64,000 bases of DNA, from NCBI RefSeq assembly GCF_003687725.1, contig NZ_RDOJ01000015.1, positions 1 through 64,000 of the forward strand. Direction: 5' to 3'. This document shows, piece by piece, positions 53,252-62,306 of the stretch. Every line of letters begins with the position of its first letter. Position 1 is the stretch's first letter. The DNA comes from Faecalibacter macacae. GTDB lineage: Bacteria; Bacteroidota; Bacteroidia; Flavobacteriales; Weeksellaceae. The notes below the pieces were generated by a model. That model saw nothing but the letters and a program-made list of their open reading frames with translations, did not search any database and had not been told where the DNA came from. Position numbers and translations under genes: made by a program.

Positions 53252-53677
53252 TTACATATTTTGTAATCTAACAGGTAATGAATAACTCATTTTAACGTTT
53301 TTACCGTTTAATACAGCTGGCTGAATTTTTTTATCACTTAATTCATTTTTTGCAAAAACCATTTCTAATACTTTTGCAGTTTTTTGTCCAAACTCATCAT
53401 TAGTTGATGATCTAATGTCAGAAATAGAACCATCTTCATTTATAACAAAGTTAACTCTTGTTACGTAGCTTTTTTCTTTAAATTGTTCTGCTACATCTCC
53501 CATTAAATCTCCTAAATCAACCGATATACTTTTAGAGAAACAATCTTTTACTGATTTTTCTTTCTCGCAGTTTTTAGGGTAAATAGCGTGTTGATCTACT
53601 TGGTCTCCAGTGTAAATTTGTTGTCCAAATGCAAATTGTGCGATAAATAAACTTAAAGTTAATGTAAGTGCTTTCAT
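53252..53677 (-). CDS. small exported TonB-C-terminal-like protein
   Basis: Protein of 141 residues with a signal peptide (LSLFIAQFAFG). The region VTRVNFVINEDGSISDIRSSTNDEFG...IQPAVLNGKNVKMSYSLPVRL matches the TonB C-terminal fold. It lacks a membrane anchor and a proline-rich linker, so it is a soluble periplasmic relative, not a full TonB. A homologue is at 58733-59176. Confidence 0.72.
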   Translation of the reverse strand: MKALTLTLSLFIAQFAFGQQIYTGDQVDQHAIYPKNCEKEKSVKDCFSKSISVDLGDLMGDVAEQFKEKSYVTRVNFVINEDGSISDIRSSTNDEFGQKTAKVLEMVFAKNELSDKKIQPAVLNGKNVKMSYSLPVRLQNM

Positions 53678-53956
53678 ATGTAAAGTGTTTAATTTATTTA
53701 AAAATAGTTATTTATGTGTTTGAATAGATTTATTAGATTGTTAATTTTTTTGTTAAATTAATATTTATAAATAATAAAAAGTACTTCAAGAAAAGAGTTT
53801 CTTTTATTGAAAAACCGTTCTCAGATATTTGTTCATCTAATATAAGAATGAGAAAAAACTTATAATTTTAATCTTCAACAATGTTTATTTTCTAAATTTC
53901 AACATATATTCTAATGCAAATTTTTACCTTTAGCAAGAAGTTTAAAAGCTATTGAA

Positions 53957-54841
53957 ATGAATGACAAACAGGAATTTCCAACATTTGATATTTGTAATTT
54001 AAATACGGATAAAAATATCAACGAATTATTTTCTGTTGATCGTTTCAAGGGTTATGTAGATAGTAATCCTCATCTAAAACAAATGCATAATCATCACTAT
54101 TATCACTTAGTTTATTTTACTGAAGGCAGCGGTGAGCATATTATAGATTTTGAAAGTTTTCCAGTGCAATCTGGGATGATGTATTTTATGCGTCCGGGGC
54201 AAGTTCATCAATGGCGATTTCAAAATAAATACGATGGATATGTAATTAATTTTAGTGCGAATTTTTTTGATTGGTTAGGTATTCATTCTGGAATACTAAA
54301 TCATTTTTCGTTTTTTAAAAGTATGCAATTACAGCATCAAGTAACGATGATTACAAATGATCAATCAGTTGAAGTTGTTTCAATTTTTGAACAAATTTTG
54401 CAAGAACATGCTTTAAATGATTCTACTTCTAATCTAAAAATAGCTACATTACTTCTGCAATTATTTATTGATGTAAATCGTTTCTTTAATCCGGCAGAAT
54501 CTTCTATAAATGAATATCAATCAGTATTAATTCATAATTTTAAAGATTTGATCGAGCAATTTTTTAAAGAGAAGAGATTGCCGAAAGAATATGCCGAAAT
54601 GTTGTACATCACACCTAATCATCTAAATGCGTTATGTAAAGATGTTATAGGAATTTCAGCTGGCGAATTAATTCGAAATCGTGTAATTTTAGAAGCTAAG
54701 CGCTTATTGGTTAATAAAAATATCACTGTAAGTGAGGTGGCTTATGCATTAAATTTTCAAGATGTGTCCTATTTTGTGAAATTCTTTAAAAAAGACACTC
54801 ATCTTACTCCAGAACAATTCAGAAAACAATATTATTTGTAA
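53957..54841 (+). CDS. AraC-family transcriptional regulator
   Basis: Protein of 294 residues. N-terminal cupin-like ligand domain (HHYYHLVYFTEGSGEHIIDFESF, MRPGQVHQW), C-terminal double HTH (MLYITPNHLNALCKDVIGISAGELI and ITVSEVAYALNFQDVSYFVKFFKKDTHLTPEQFRK). It likely responds to a small molecule. The gene downstream is ccoG in the same direction, but about 180 bases apart with its own promoter. Confidence 0.9.
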   Translation: MNDKQEFPTFDICNLNTDKNINELFSVDRFKGYVDSNPHLKQMHNHHYYHLVYFTEGSGEHIIDFESFPVQSGMMYFMRPGQVHQWRFQNKYDGYVINFSANFFDWLGIHSGILNHFSFFKSMQLQHQVTMITNDQSVEVVSIFEQILQEHALNDSTSNLKIATLLLQLFIDVNRFFNPAESSINEYQSVLIHNFKDLIEQFFKEKRLPKEYAEMLYITPNHLNALCKDVIGISAGELIRNRVILEAKRLLVNKNITVSEVAYALNFQDVSYFVKFFKKDTHLTPEQFRKQYYL

Positions 54842-54977
54842 TTTCATCCCAATTTAGAACTTATTTATACTCAAAATAAAATAATAAATAATTGATTTTC
54901 ATTTGTTTATATTATTGTTTTTTTGCTTCTAATATTATCAGTAAAAAGTACCATATTATCAGCGAATAACACAATTA

Positions 54978-55004
54978 TTGTGCTTTATGGACTATCTAAT
55001 TTTG
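54978..55004 (+). promoter_or_regulatory. promoter of ccoG
   Basis: TTG at 54978-54980 and TAATTTTG at 54997-55004, spacing 16, match the -33/-7 arrangement, 20 bases before the ATG. Confidence 0.6.
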
Positions 55005-55023
55005 TTGTACAATTAGATGTCAT

Positions 55024-56487
55024 ATGAATAATAATAAAAAAGAAGAACATTTTTCATGGGATTATGCACAGGAAAACGAAGCCTTTCGTAATGCTGTTGC
55101 TACTATGGAGAAAAATGGAACAAGAAAATGGGTTTATGCAAAAAAGCCTGCGGGTAAGTATACAAATTATCGTTCGATTGTTTCGATTTTACTTTTAGCT
55201 TTACTTTTTATTTTACCGTTTATAACTTTACCTAACGGAAATCCAATTTTCAAATTTGATGTTTTTAATACGCAGTTTGTGTTATTTGGATATCCATTCT
55301 TTACAACAGATTTCTTTTTGTTGGCTTTCGGGATGATTATTTGTGTTGTATTTGTTATTTTATTTACAACGGTTTATGGTCGAATTTTCTGTGGTTGGTT
55401 TTGTCCTCAAACAATATTTTTAGAGTTTATATTTCGTAAAATTGAATATTTAATTGAAGGAGATCGTAACAAACAAATTCGTTTAGATAAGCAAGAGTGG
55501 GACGAAGAAAAAATAATGAAAAAAGGAGCTAAGTGGTTTATTTATTACTTGATTTCTTTTGTTATAATTAATATTTTGATGGCCTATATCGTTGGAATGG
55601 ATTTTTTGAAATCGATGTATACAGATTCTCCTTCTGATCATATCGGCAAATTCATCGGGATGTTTATTATTAGCTGGTTATTCTTCTTTGTTTTTGCATG
55701 GTTTAGAGAACAAGCGTGTACGTTAGTTTGCCCATATGGTCGTTTGCAAGGTGTTTTAATTGATAAAAATTCTATGCAAGTTTCATATGATTTTAAAAGA
55801 GGTGAAGGACGTTCTAAATTCCGTAAAAATGAAGATCGTAAAGCTGCAGGTAAAGGAGATTGTATTGATTGTGGACAATGTGTTGCCGTTTGTCCTACAG
55901 GAATTGATATTAGAAATGGATCACAGTTAGAGTGTGTAAATTGTACAGCTTGTATGGATGCGTGTGATGAAGTGATGGATAAAATTAATTTACCAAAAGG
56001 TTTAATCCGTTTCGCTTCAGAAGAAAATATTAGCGAGGGTACACCTTTTAGAGTTTCATTTCGTATGGTTTCTTTTTCTGTGATACTTATTGCTATGATT
56101 GCAGGTTTATCTGTATTTGTGATGAATAGAAGTGATGTAGAAGCTAAGTTTTTACAAATTCCAGGAAGTGATTATAGGGAAGAAGGAGTATTTATTGTCA
56201 ATACATTGCAATATAGTTTGATGAATAAGACTAATCAACCGCACAAATTAAAAGCTGTGATTTTGTCTCATCCTAAAAGTGAAATTGAATTGATTTCAGA
56301 TCGTAATAAAACAATCGATATTAATGCTGGCGAATTGAAGCAAGGATTTATTAAAGTGAAAATTCCACGTGCAGAATTAGAGTCTTATAAAGAATTGATT
56401 CGTATCGAATTAATCGATGAAAAAAATAATCCAATTGATCAATACGAAATTAGCTTTATGGCTCCATTTGATATTGGTATTCAATAA
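55024..56487 (+). CDS. ccoG: cytochrome c oxidase accessory protein CcoG
   Basis: Membrane iron-sulfur protein needed for maturation of cbb3-type cytochrome c oxidase (copper handling). 487 residues: four to five membrane segments, a conserved GRIFCGWFCPQTIFLEF, ACTLVCPYGRLQG, then two 4Fe-4S clusters in CIDCGQCVAVCPTGIDIRNGSQLECVNC..CMDACD, and a periplasmic C-terminal Ig-like domain. No cbb3 structural genes lie in the window. Confidence 0.93.
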   Translation: MNNNKKEEHFSWDYAQENEAFRNAVATMEKNGTRKWVYAKKPAGKYTNYRSIVSILLLALLFILPFITLPNGNPIFKFDVFNTQFVLFGYPFFTTDFFLLAFGMIICVVFVILFTTVYGRIFCGWFCPQTIFLEFIFRKIEYLIEGDRNKQIRLDKQEWDEEKIMKKGAKWFIYYLISFVIINILMAYIVGMDFLKSMYTDSPSDHIGKFIGMFIISWLFFFVFAWFREQACTLVCPYGRLQGVLIDKNSMQVSYDFKRGEGRSKFRKNEDRKAAGKGDCIDCGQCVAVCPTGIDIRNGSQLECVNCTACMDACDEVMDKINLPKGLIRFASEENISEGTPFRVSFRMVSFSVILIAMIAGLSVFVMNRSDVEAKFLQIPGSDYREEGVFIVNTLQYSLMNKTNQPHKLKAVILSHPKSEIELISDRNKTIDINAGELKQGFIKVKIPRAELESYKELIRIELIDEKNNPIDQYEISFMAPFDIGIQ

Positions 56488-56499
56488 TAGTTATAATAA

Positions 56500-56528
56500 G
56501 AAAGCACCTCAATTTTGAGGTGCTTTTT
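56500..56528 (+). terminator. terminator of ccoG
   Basis: AAGCACCTCAA/TTGAGGTGCTT stem followed by T5. Confidence 0.88.
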
Positions 56529-57149
56529 TTATTCCGCTAATGAAATATTTTTGTTATCTCTAATTTTAGAAGAAACATATACGTAAAATTCTATAATACC
56601 AATTAGTATTAAAAAATACCCAAATAATTCGGTACATTCTTCCGCTGCATTTTTTACATTTCGAGTATAATCTTCAGTTCCTTCAACTACTTTCCAGAAT
56701 TTTTTACGTCCAAACATTCTAGAGAAGATTAATAAAGTTGTAAAACCTAAAAATAATATTCCTGATGATGACGTTTTAATAAATTCTTCAATTTCAGAAA
56801 CAATAGTTTTTCTAATTTGAAAGATTTTATATCCCACTAAACTTGCAAAAATAATACAAATGAATTTCCATGAATGTTCTGCAATTGCACTGTCTAAGAA
56901 AGCGTCTTGTTCACGAATAAAAAACAATCCTAAAATTAATATTAGTATATATTTTATTGCTTGATATCCTCTTGTAAACGTAAGTGAGATTAATGATAAT
57001 ATTAAAAAAATGTTTTGTGCTTGTTCAACTAAACTACTTTCAGCAAATTTCACATCATCTGTTGTTGTCATTCCGTCATATCTCATTAACTCCATTAATC
57101 CGTAAGTTAAAGCTGCATAAATAGCGTACCTTAAAAATGTAAATTTCAT
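56529..57149 (-). CDS. hypothetical multi-pass membrane protein
   Basis: Predicted 206 residues with about five hydrophobic segments and an N-terminal KFTFLRYAIYAALTYGLMELM. No family recognised. It faces ccoG convergently with its stop next to the ccoG terminator. Confidence 0.65.
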   Translation of the reverse strand: MKFTFLRYAIYAALTYGLMELMRYDGMTTTDDVKFAESSLVEQAQNIFLILSLISLTFTRGYQAIKYILILILGLFFIREQDAFLDSAIAEHSWKFICIIFASLVGYKIFQIRKTIVSEIEEFIKTSSSGILFLGFTTLLIFSRMFGRKKFWKVVEGTEDYTRNVKNAAEECTELFGYFLILIGIIEFYVYVSSKIRDNKNISLAE

Positions 57150-57184
57150 CCTTATATTTCTTAATTTTTATACTAAAATAGTAG

Positions 57185-57241
57185 ACAGTTTTACTTTTCA
57201 ATAAGACGCATGAAAGTGCGGCCTATTGAAAAATAAGCTGT
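57185..57241. other. 57-bp imperfect hairpin element
   Basis: TTTTCAATA (57195-57203) pairs with TATTGAAAA (57224-57232), enclosing CGCA/TGCG (57207-57210, 57217-57220), and ACAG/CTGT closes the outside. It lies in the 260-base gap between a membrane protein and an AraC gene. The inner part is more GC-rich than its surroundings. Unknown function. Confidence 0.45.
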
Positions 57242-57410
57242 TATGTATTGTGTAAATGTTTTTTTTAGTTAATAGGTTTTGGGGTTGTAATCATTTATAT
57301 AGGTTGATTTTTTTAAATGATTATTGTTTTATAGTTTGTGGAAAATATTATTGCCAAAATTAAGGCTAAAATTTTGTTTTAAGTAGTTTAAACATCGGTT
57401 AAAATGGTTT

Positions 57411-58265
57411 TTAATTAACCTTACGATTAGATTTTCTTTTGTAACTTTTTGGTGTTTCTCCTTGGTTTCTTTTAAAGAATTTAGTGAATGAAGAAGCGTC
57501 CGAAAAGCCTAATAAATCTGCGATTTCTTGAATTGTTAGTTCGTTTTTTTGAAGTGTTTTTTTAGCTTCACTTAAAATCATTTTGTCAATAATTTTACGC
57601 GGAGTTTCTTTTGTAATTGTTTTTACTGAACTAATTAAATGCTTAGGGGTTATGTTTAGTTTTTCAGCAAAATATTCTACACCTTTTTTCTGATTTGTAT
57701 TTGTATTAAGTAAAATGATAAAATCTGATGTAATGATTTTTGCACGATTAATTTCTGTTGCAAAATTATGTTTGTTGGATATAAATAATTCTATTATTTC
57801 ATACAATAGAATCGAAAATGCGGCATTTGTTTTATGATGTTTAAAAATCGTATTTTTTTCGTTTATTTTTTGTGTAAATAACTGAATTGAGTCTAATATA
57901 TTAACAAGCTGTATTTCTGTTAATGTTATTTTAGAGAAATAGTTTAGGTTAAGAATCTGTAAAGGTTCAAAAGTTTTTATTGTTTCAGTTATCTGAGGAG
58001 ATAGATTGTTGTGGATTCCTATAATAATTACTTCGCAGTCAAGAGAAATTTCTACTTCTTTGATTGAAATAAATGGTTTGATTCCAATTAAATCATTTTT
58101 AGAAATATTAGTTAACTCGTTTTCAATATTTAAAACAACATTTCCGTTTGTGCATAGTATCAATCCTGAATATTCTTTTGCATAAGGAGGCATGTCCTTT
58201 CTAATTTCTTGCAAAAGACCTTTCTTGATGAAATAAGATTCGTTTAATAATTTATCAGGATTCAA
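57411..58265 (-). CDS. AraC-family transcriptional regulator
   Basis: Protein of 284 residues. The N-terminal half is a divergent sensing domain; the C-terminal HTH pair reads VEYFAEKLNITPKHLISSVKTITKETPRKIIDKMI and LTIQEIADLLGFSDASSFTKFFKRNQGETPKSYKRKS. Divergently placed to the HopJ-family gene, about 130 bases apart, so it may regulate that gene or itself. Confidence 0.88.
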   Translation of the reverse strand: MNPDKLLNESYFIKKGLLQEIRKDMPPYAKEYSGLILCTNGNVVLNIENELTNISKNDLIGIKPFISIKEVEISLDCEVIIIGIHNNLSPQITETIKTFEPLQILNLNYFSKITLTEIQLVNILDSIQLFTQKINEKNTIFKHHKTNAAFSILLYEIIELFISNKHNFATEINRAKIITSDFIILLNTNTNQKKGVEYFAEKLNITPKHLISSVKTITKETPRKIIDKMILSEAKKTLQKNELTIQEIADLLGFSDASSFTKFFKRNQGETPKSYKRKSNRKVN

Positions 58266-58368
58266 TTTATATTTTTTACAAAAATAAGATTAAAACTTGG
58301 CTTGTTATGTAACAGAAGTAACAATGAGGTATTTCTGGGGTGTGGGAATTAATTCGGATGCTTTTTAT

Positions 58369-58376
58369 TATTTTTG
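58369..58376 (+). promoter_or_regulatory. -7 promoter element of HopJ-family gene
   Basis: TATTTTTG matches TAnnTTTG, 17 bases before the ATG at 58394. Confidence 0.5.
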
Positions 58377-58393
58377 TTTCAAAGAAAAATACA

Positions 58394-58726
58394 ATGGCTC
58401 AAGAAATTTTAAACCAATTAGCTGAAGGTTCAGCAATTTTTAATGATGTAATCGCGTTTATCGAATCTAAATATACGCATACACCAACAGCTTTTAAAAA
58501 TGGAGCGCAAGAAAATGCAGCAGATCAAAATCAAGGAAGTGCAAAAGTTTTAGCTTTTGGAAAATTAGAAAATTTATCGGTAGAAGATACATTAAAATTA
58601 TTTGCAGAACATTACCAATCAGTTTTAGATACGCCTGAAGGAACAGATCATCAAAATATCCGACAATTTATGGCGAATGGTTGGGAAGGTGTTTCTTTTG
58701 ATGGAACAGCTTTAATTGCGAAATAA
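58394..58726 (+). CDS. HopJ type III effector family protein
   Basis: Predicted 110 residues with the family-typical AFIESKYTHTPTAFKNG, NQGSAKVLAFGKL, and TDHQNIRQFMANGWEGVSFDG. Despite the name, homologues are common in free-living bacteria without a type III system, and the function is unknown. The ATG at 58394 is chosen over an upstream one because the family begins there. The next gene starts 6 bp after its stop. Confidence 0.8.
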   Translation: MAQEILNQLAEGSAIFNDVIAFIESKYTHTPTAFKNGAQENAADQNQGSAKVLAFGKLENLSVEDTLKLFAEHYQSVLDTPEGTDHQNIRQFMANGWEGVSFDGTALIAK

Positions 58727-58732
58727 TACGAG

Positions 58733-59176
58733 ATGAAAAACTTAACACTACTATTTATTTTATGTTCTTTTTTTGCTTGCGCGCAAGAGACGAATACAAG
58801 TGAATTAAAAGAAGAATCTCCAATTGTTTATTTGCCTAAAGAAACAGATGTAATGCCTGTTTTTGATGGTTGTGTTTTGTATCCTACAGTTCAGGAAAAT
58901 GTAAATTGCTTTTCTGCACAGATGAATAATAAATTTATTGAAATATTTAATTCAAAATTCGATCATACAAAATTACCAAAAGGTGTAGTTAAAATAACTT
59001 ATGTAATTGGTAAGGAAGGTAAATTGAAAGAAATTAAAGGACAAGGAGCGGAAGAGTTGATACCTTATGCTTTGGAAGTTTTTGATGAAATCAATAAAGA
59101 TATTATTTATCAACCGGCAATTAAAAATGGAATTCCGGTAGATGTTAAATTTTCGATGCCATTTAGGTTACAATAA
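58733..59176 (+). CDS. small exported TonB-C-terminal-like protein
   Basis: Protein of 147 residues with a lipoprotein-like or signal-peptide start (FILCSFFACAQE) and a C-terminal GVVKITYVIGKEGKLKEIKGQGAEELIPYALEVF...YQPAIKNGIPVDVKFSMPFRLQ, a TonB-C fold. It is a paralogue of the 53252-53677 protein and closely follows the HopJ-family gene, so the two may be co-transcribed. Confidence 0.72.
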   Translation: MKNLTLLFILCSFFACAQETNTSELKEESPIVYLPKETDVMPVFDGCVLYPTVQENVNCFSAQMNNKFIEIFNSKFDHTKLPKGVVKITYVIGKEGKLKEIKGQGAEELIPYALEVFDEINKDIIYQPAIKNGIPVDVKFSMPFRLQ

Positions 59177-59208
59177 AAAAAGGAAGTTAAACAACTTCCT
59201 TTTTTTAT
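59176..59208. terminator. terminator
   Basis: AAAAAAGGAAGTT/AACTTCCTTTTTTT stem, between convergent genes. Confidence 0.88.
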
Positions 59209-59627
59209 ACTTGTTTAATAATATAGGTGACAATTCCCCAGACTAAGAAATCATTGTCTTCTGTGATACGAATAGGTTTAAATCTTTTATTATATGGAAT
59301 TAGCCAAAGACAATCTTTGTCTACTTTTATTTTCTTAACCGTAAATTCGCCATCAACCATACAAACTGCAATTTTACCGTTAGTTGGTTCTAAACTTTTG
59401 TCAATGATTAAAATATCTCCTTCATCCATATCAGCATCAATCATCGAATCTCCTTTTACTCTGGCGTAAAAAGTGGTTTCTTTATTTTTAACCAAGGCAA
59501 CATCTAAACTTATTTTATCTGTTTTAAAATCTTCAGCAGGCGAGGGGAATCCTGCCTGAATCGTATTTTCCATTAATGTTACTTCATAGCCAAGTGTAAA
59601 TTCGGGTTGTGCGACTGTTAATTTCAT
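59205..59627 (-). CDS. umuD: UmuD-type error-prone polymerase accessory, S24 protease
   Basis: Protein of 140 residues. Self-cleavage site A25-G26 in TIQAGFPSP, catalytic serine S61 in VKGDSMIDADMDEGD, and the lysine in GEFTVKKI (K98), in the usual UmuD spacing. Processed UmuD' joins UmuC as DNA polymerase V. It overlaps the umuC start by one base. No SOS box could be assigned. Confidence 0.93.
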   Translation of the reverse strand: MKLTVAQPEFTLGYEVTLMENTIQAGFPSPAEDFKTDKISLDVALVKNKETTFYARVKGDSMIDADMDEGDILIIDKSLEPTNGKIAVCMVDGEFTVKKIKVDKDCLWLIPYNKRFKPIRITEDNDFLVWGIVTYIIKQV

Positions 59628-60895
59628 TATGCTAAGTTTAAATCTATTTCTATTAATTGATTAATATTCGTGGTGTAATTTTTTGACAAATGCTCTTGTC
59701 TCATTTTCCAAGTTCGTTCTAAATCTTGTGATCCTAATTTTATTTTTGTTTCACCAATTTTTCGGTTAAGTCCATCAATTGTTTTCATCAATTCTTGATG
59801 TCTTGAATCTTCATCACTGAAAAGATTCAGTTGTTTTTGATTAGCATCTGTAATTCCAGATACGATAACACCAGCTCGTTTATATGCAAATCCTTCTTTG
59901 TAAATTTGCTCTAATCCTTTTATGGCGTATTTTGCTAATGTGATGGATGAATTGCTAGCAAAAGGTAATTTTAAAACAACGTTTCTTCTGTACTGCAATG
60001 TTTCTTTTTGTGGATTGGTTTGAATGAAGACAGAAATCAAATTAGCATTCGAATTTTGTTTTCGTAATTTTTCGGCACAACTTGATGCAAATGTTACGAC
60101 GCGTTCTTTTACGAATTCGAAATCATTTTCGTCGTGTTCAAAAGATCTTGTTGTCGCAATATTTTTTTTGTTTTTAATGTCTTCTAATTTTAAAACAGAT
60201 TCTCCTAATAATTCCTTTTTTAATCGAAGCTCAACCACAGAAAATTCTTTTCTTATATATTGATCTGATAATTGTGTAAAATCATAAGCATTATTTATAT
60301 TCAGAAATCTTAATCTTGCGGCTAATCGTCTTCCAATTCCCCAAACATCTTCTATAGCTATCCATTTTAAAGCTTTGATTCGTTTTTCTTCAGAATCTAT
60401 GGAATAAATGCCATTCAATTGCTTCGGAAATTTTTTTGCAATTCGATTGGCTATTTTTGCTAAAGCTTTCGTTGGTGCTAATCCAACACAAGTTGGTACA
60501 CCAACACCTTTTAGTATTTCTTGTTTGATTTGATGTGCAATTTTCTCGATGTTGAAAAAATCATCATAACCATTAAATTTTAAAAAAGATTCGTCTATAG
60601 AATATACTTCAATATCAGGCGTGTATTTATTCAAGATATTCATTACTCTTTCGCTAATATCAGCATATAAAGCATAGTTACTTGAAAATATTTTTACGTT
60701 ATTTTTCTGAAAAAGTGATTTGTATTGAAAAAAAGGTGCGCCCATAGGAATGCCAAGTTGTTTAGCTTCTTCTGAACGAGAAATGACGCATCCGTCGTTG
60801 TTAGATAGCACTACAACAGCCTGGTTAGAAAGTGTTGGATTAAATATCCTTTCACAACTCACATAAAAATTATTACAATCAATTAAAGCATACAT
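59627..60895 (-). CDS. umuC: UmuC-type Y-family DNA polymerase
   Basis: Translesion DNA polymerase of 422 residues. Starts MYALIDCNNFYVSCERIFNP with the metal-binding Asp6, then SIDESFLKF with the catalytic Asp-Glu and a little-finger domain. It ends with the RTWKMRQEHLSKNYTTNINQL typical of UmuC C-termini. In an operon with umuD, read with umuD as the first gene by overlap. Promotes damage-induced mutagenesis. Confidence 0.94.
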   Translation of the reverse strand: MYALIDCNNFYVSCERIFNPTLSNQAVVVLSNNDGCVISRSEEAKQLGIPMGAPFFQYKSLFQKNNVKIFSSNYALYADISERVMNILNKYTPDIEVYSIDESFLKFNGYDDFFNIEKIAHQIKQEILKGVGVPTCVGLAPTKALAKIANRIAKKFPKQLNGIYSIDSEEKRIKALKWIAIEDVWGIGRRLAARLRFLNINNAYDFTQLSDQYIRKEFSVVELRLKKELLGESVLKLEDIKNKKNIATTRSFEHDENDFEFVKERVVTFASSCAEKLRKQNSNANLISVFIQTNPQKETLQYRRNVVLKLPFASNSSITLAKYAIKGLEQIYKEGFAYKRAGVIVSGITDANQKQLNLFSDEDSRHQELMKTIDGLNRKIGETKIKLGSQDLERTWKMRQEHLSKNYTTNINQLIEIDLNLA

Positions 60896-61039
60896 ATTGT
60901 TCCAAAAGTATTTTTGATTTCGGACAAGGAGTGTCGTTTTAATAGTTAAGTTGTAAAGTTTTGTTAATAATTGATTTTTAACAAATTAGGGCTTTGCTTT
61001 TGATTCGTTCTAGGTCATGTTAATCTAAACCAAAACATT

Positions 61040-61369
61040 ATGTTCGAAAGTAAGCAATATTTATATGCTTCGTCAAGCGAAGCGTTGCAGCAATTAAAGG
61101 AAAAAGGATACGAGCTAGATTTTAATCTATTACAGAATCGTATTTTAGATCACCCACAAGATTTTAAAATAATTTATATTTTTAGATATGAAGGTGAGTC
61201 AAGCCCAGAAGATTCTTCTACAGTATATGGAATTGAATGTTTGTCTAGTGAAGAAAGAGGTGTTTTTGTGATGGGAAATCCTGCTTACGATATTTCGAAT
61301 GCTTCAAATTTATTATATATGTTAGAGATTGAAGGCAGGGGATATAATAAAAGAGGAATTGTTGCGTAA
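61040..61369 (+). CDS. conserved hypothetical protein
   Basis: Predicted 109 residues with FIYRFEG-like FKIIYIFRYEGESSPEDSSTVYGIECLSSEERGVFVMGNP. Similar flavobacterial proteins are sometimes mislabelled as phosphoribosylpyrophosphate synthetase, which this is not (no PRPP motif). Function unknown. It has its own terminator. Confidence 0.65.
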   Translation: MFESKQYLYASSSEALQQLKEKGYELDFNLLQNRILDHPQDFKIIYIFRYEGESSPEDSSTVYGIECLSSEERGVFVMGNPAYDISNASNLLYMLEIEGRGYNKRGIVA

Positions 61370-61385
61370 CAATTCCTCTTTTATT
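61350..61385 (+). terminator. terminator overlapping the stop
   Basis: AAGAGGAATTGTT/AACAATTCCTCTT stem overlaps the last codons and is followed by TTATT. Confidence 0.85.
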
Positions 61386-61402
61386 CTTATTTAAGTAAGA
61401 TA

Positions 61403-61891
61403 CTATTTTGCTCTACGGCATAGTACTTTATATGGAATAGCAAATGAGCTATTATATTTTGATTTTAATTTTCTAATATCTGATGATGCAGATCCTTTTG
61501 TAAAGTAATCGCCAACTAAAACTCTGTAGTCTGGAGCAAAATAAGCAACTTGAGAGCTAAGATGTGGGTTCGCATTATCAAATTCATTTTTTACTTTTTG
61601 TGCATCAGCTCTGTTTTTAGAATAATAAATCTGAATTTTATAACCATTAATTTGTGTTTGTGTAGCACAAGGATCCGCTGCAGTTGCTTTTGGAGACTCT
61701 TTCTTTTCTACAACCTTTTTTACTGCTACTGGACACGAAGCGTCTTCTTTTGCAGTAATCACTTGATTAATTCTTTGATCTAATTCTATTTTCAATGTAC
61801 CGTTATTATTAATAACGACAGTGTCAATTTTTTCTTGAGCAAAAAGAATTGTTGAGAACAACATTACAAAAAATGTAATAAAATTTTTCAT
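61403..61891 (-). CDS. SPOR-domain-type exported protein
   Basis: Protein of 162 residues with a signal peptide (NFITFFVMLFSTILFAQ). The C-terminal 75 residues (GYKIQIYYSKNRADAQKVKNEFDNANPHLSSQVAYFAPDYRVLVGDYFTKGSASSDIRKLKSKY) fit the SPOR peptidoglycan-binding fold. Likely acts on denuded cell-wall glycan in the periplasm. Role in division inferred from family. Confidence 0.82.
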   Translation of the reverse strand: MKNFITFFVMLFSTILFAQEKIDTVVINNNGTLKIELDQRINQVITAKEDASCPVAVKKVVEKKESPKATAADPCATQTQINGYKIQIYYSKNRADAQKVKNEFDNANPHLSSQVAYFAPDYRVLVGDYFTKGSASSDIRKLKSKYNSSFAIPYKVLCRRAK

Positions 61892-62306
61892 GAATGAACT
61901 AATTTGAGCAAATATACTTTGAACTTTACTACTTAAAAAATAAAATAATAAGAATAAAACTGATTTAAGCGAATATCATTCCAAAATGATTTGTCTACAT
62001 TAAATAATAAAAGAGTTCATGAAGAAAACTTATTTATTATGTTAAACACATTTAGTCTGTATCTGAAATATTGAATATGAATTATTAAATAAGGTAAAAT
62101 AAATAATGCAAGATCAAATCATCAATAGAAATTATGAAGGGATAATTTATCTCAATTAATTTAGAACAGTTTTAAATTAAGCTGAATGATAAAGTTCAGT
62201 ATGCATTCTTTATGATTTTATTAAGTATTGAAAGTATTTTTGCTCTTAGTTAAGTGTTCAAATAAAAACTAATTAAAAGTAAACAACGAATTGAGAAATT
62301 AAGTAA
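61892..62306 (+). promoter_or_regulatory. upstream region of the Alternative Complex III operon
   Basis: A 415-base AT-rich gap without ORF. TATTTTTG at 62235-62242 matches the -7 consensus and lies 65 bases before the ATG of the cytochrome gene, giving a leader of about 60 bases. No further structure recognised. Confidence 0.5.

Noticed and set aside
58394..58726. Evidence for a type III secretion system (HopJ)
   Set aside because: The family name is historical; no secretion genes are present, and homologues are found in non-pathogens.
61040..61369. Phosphoribosylpyrophosphate synthetase
   Set aside because: At 109 residues without PRPP- or ATP-binding motifs it cannot be that enzyme.
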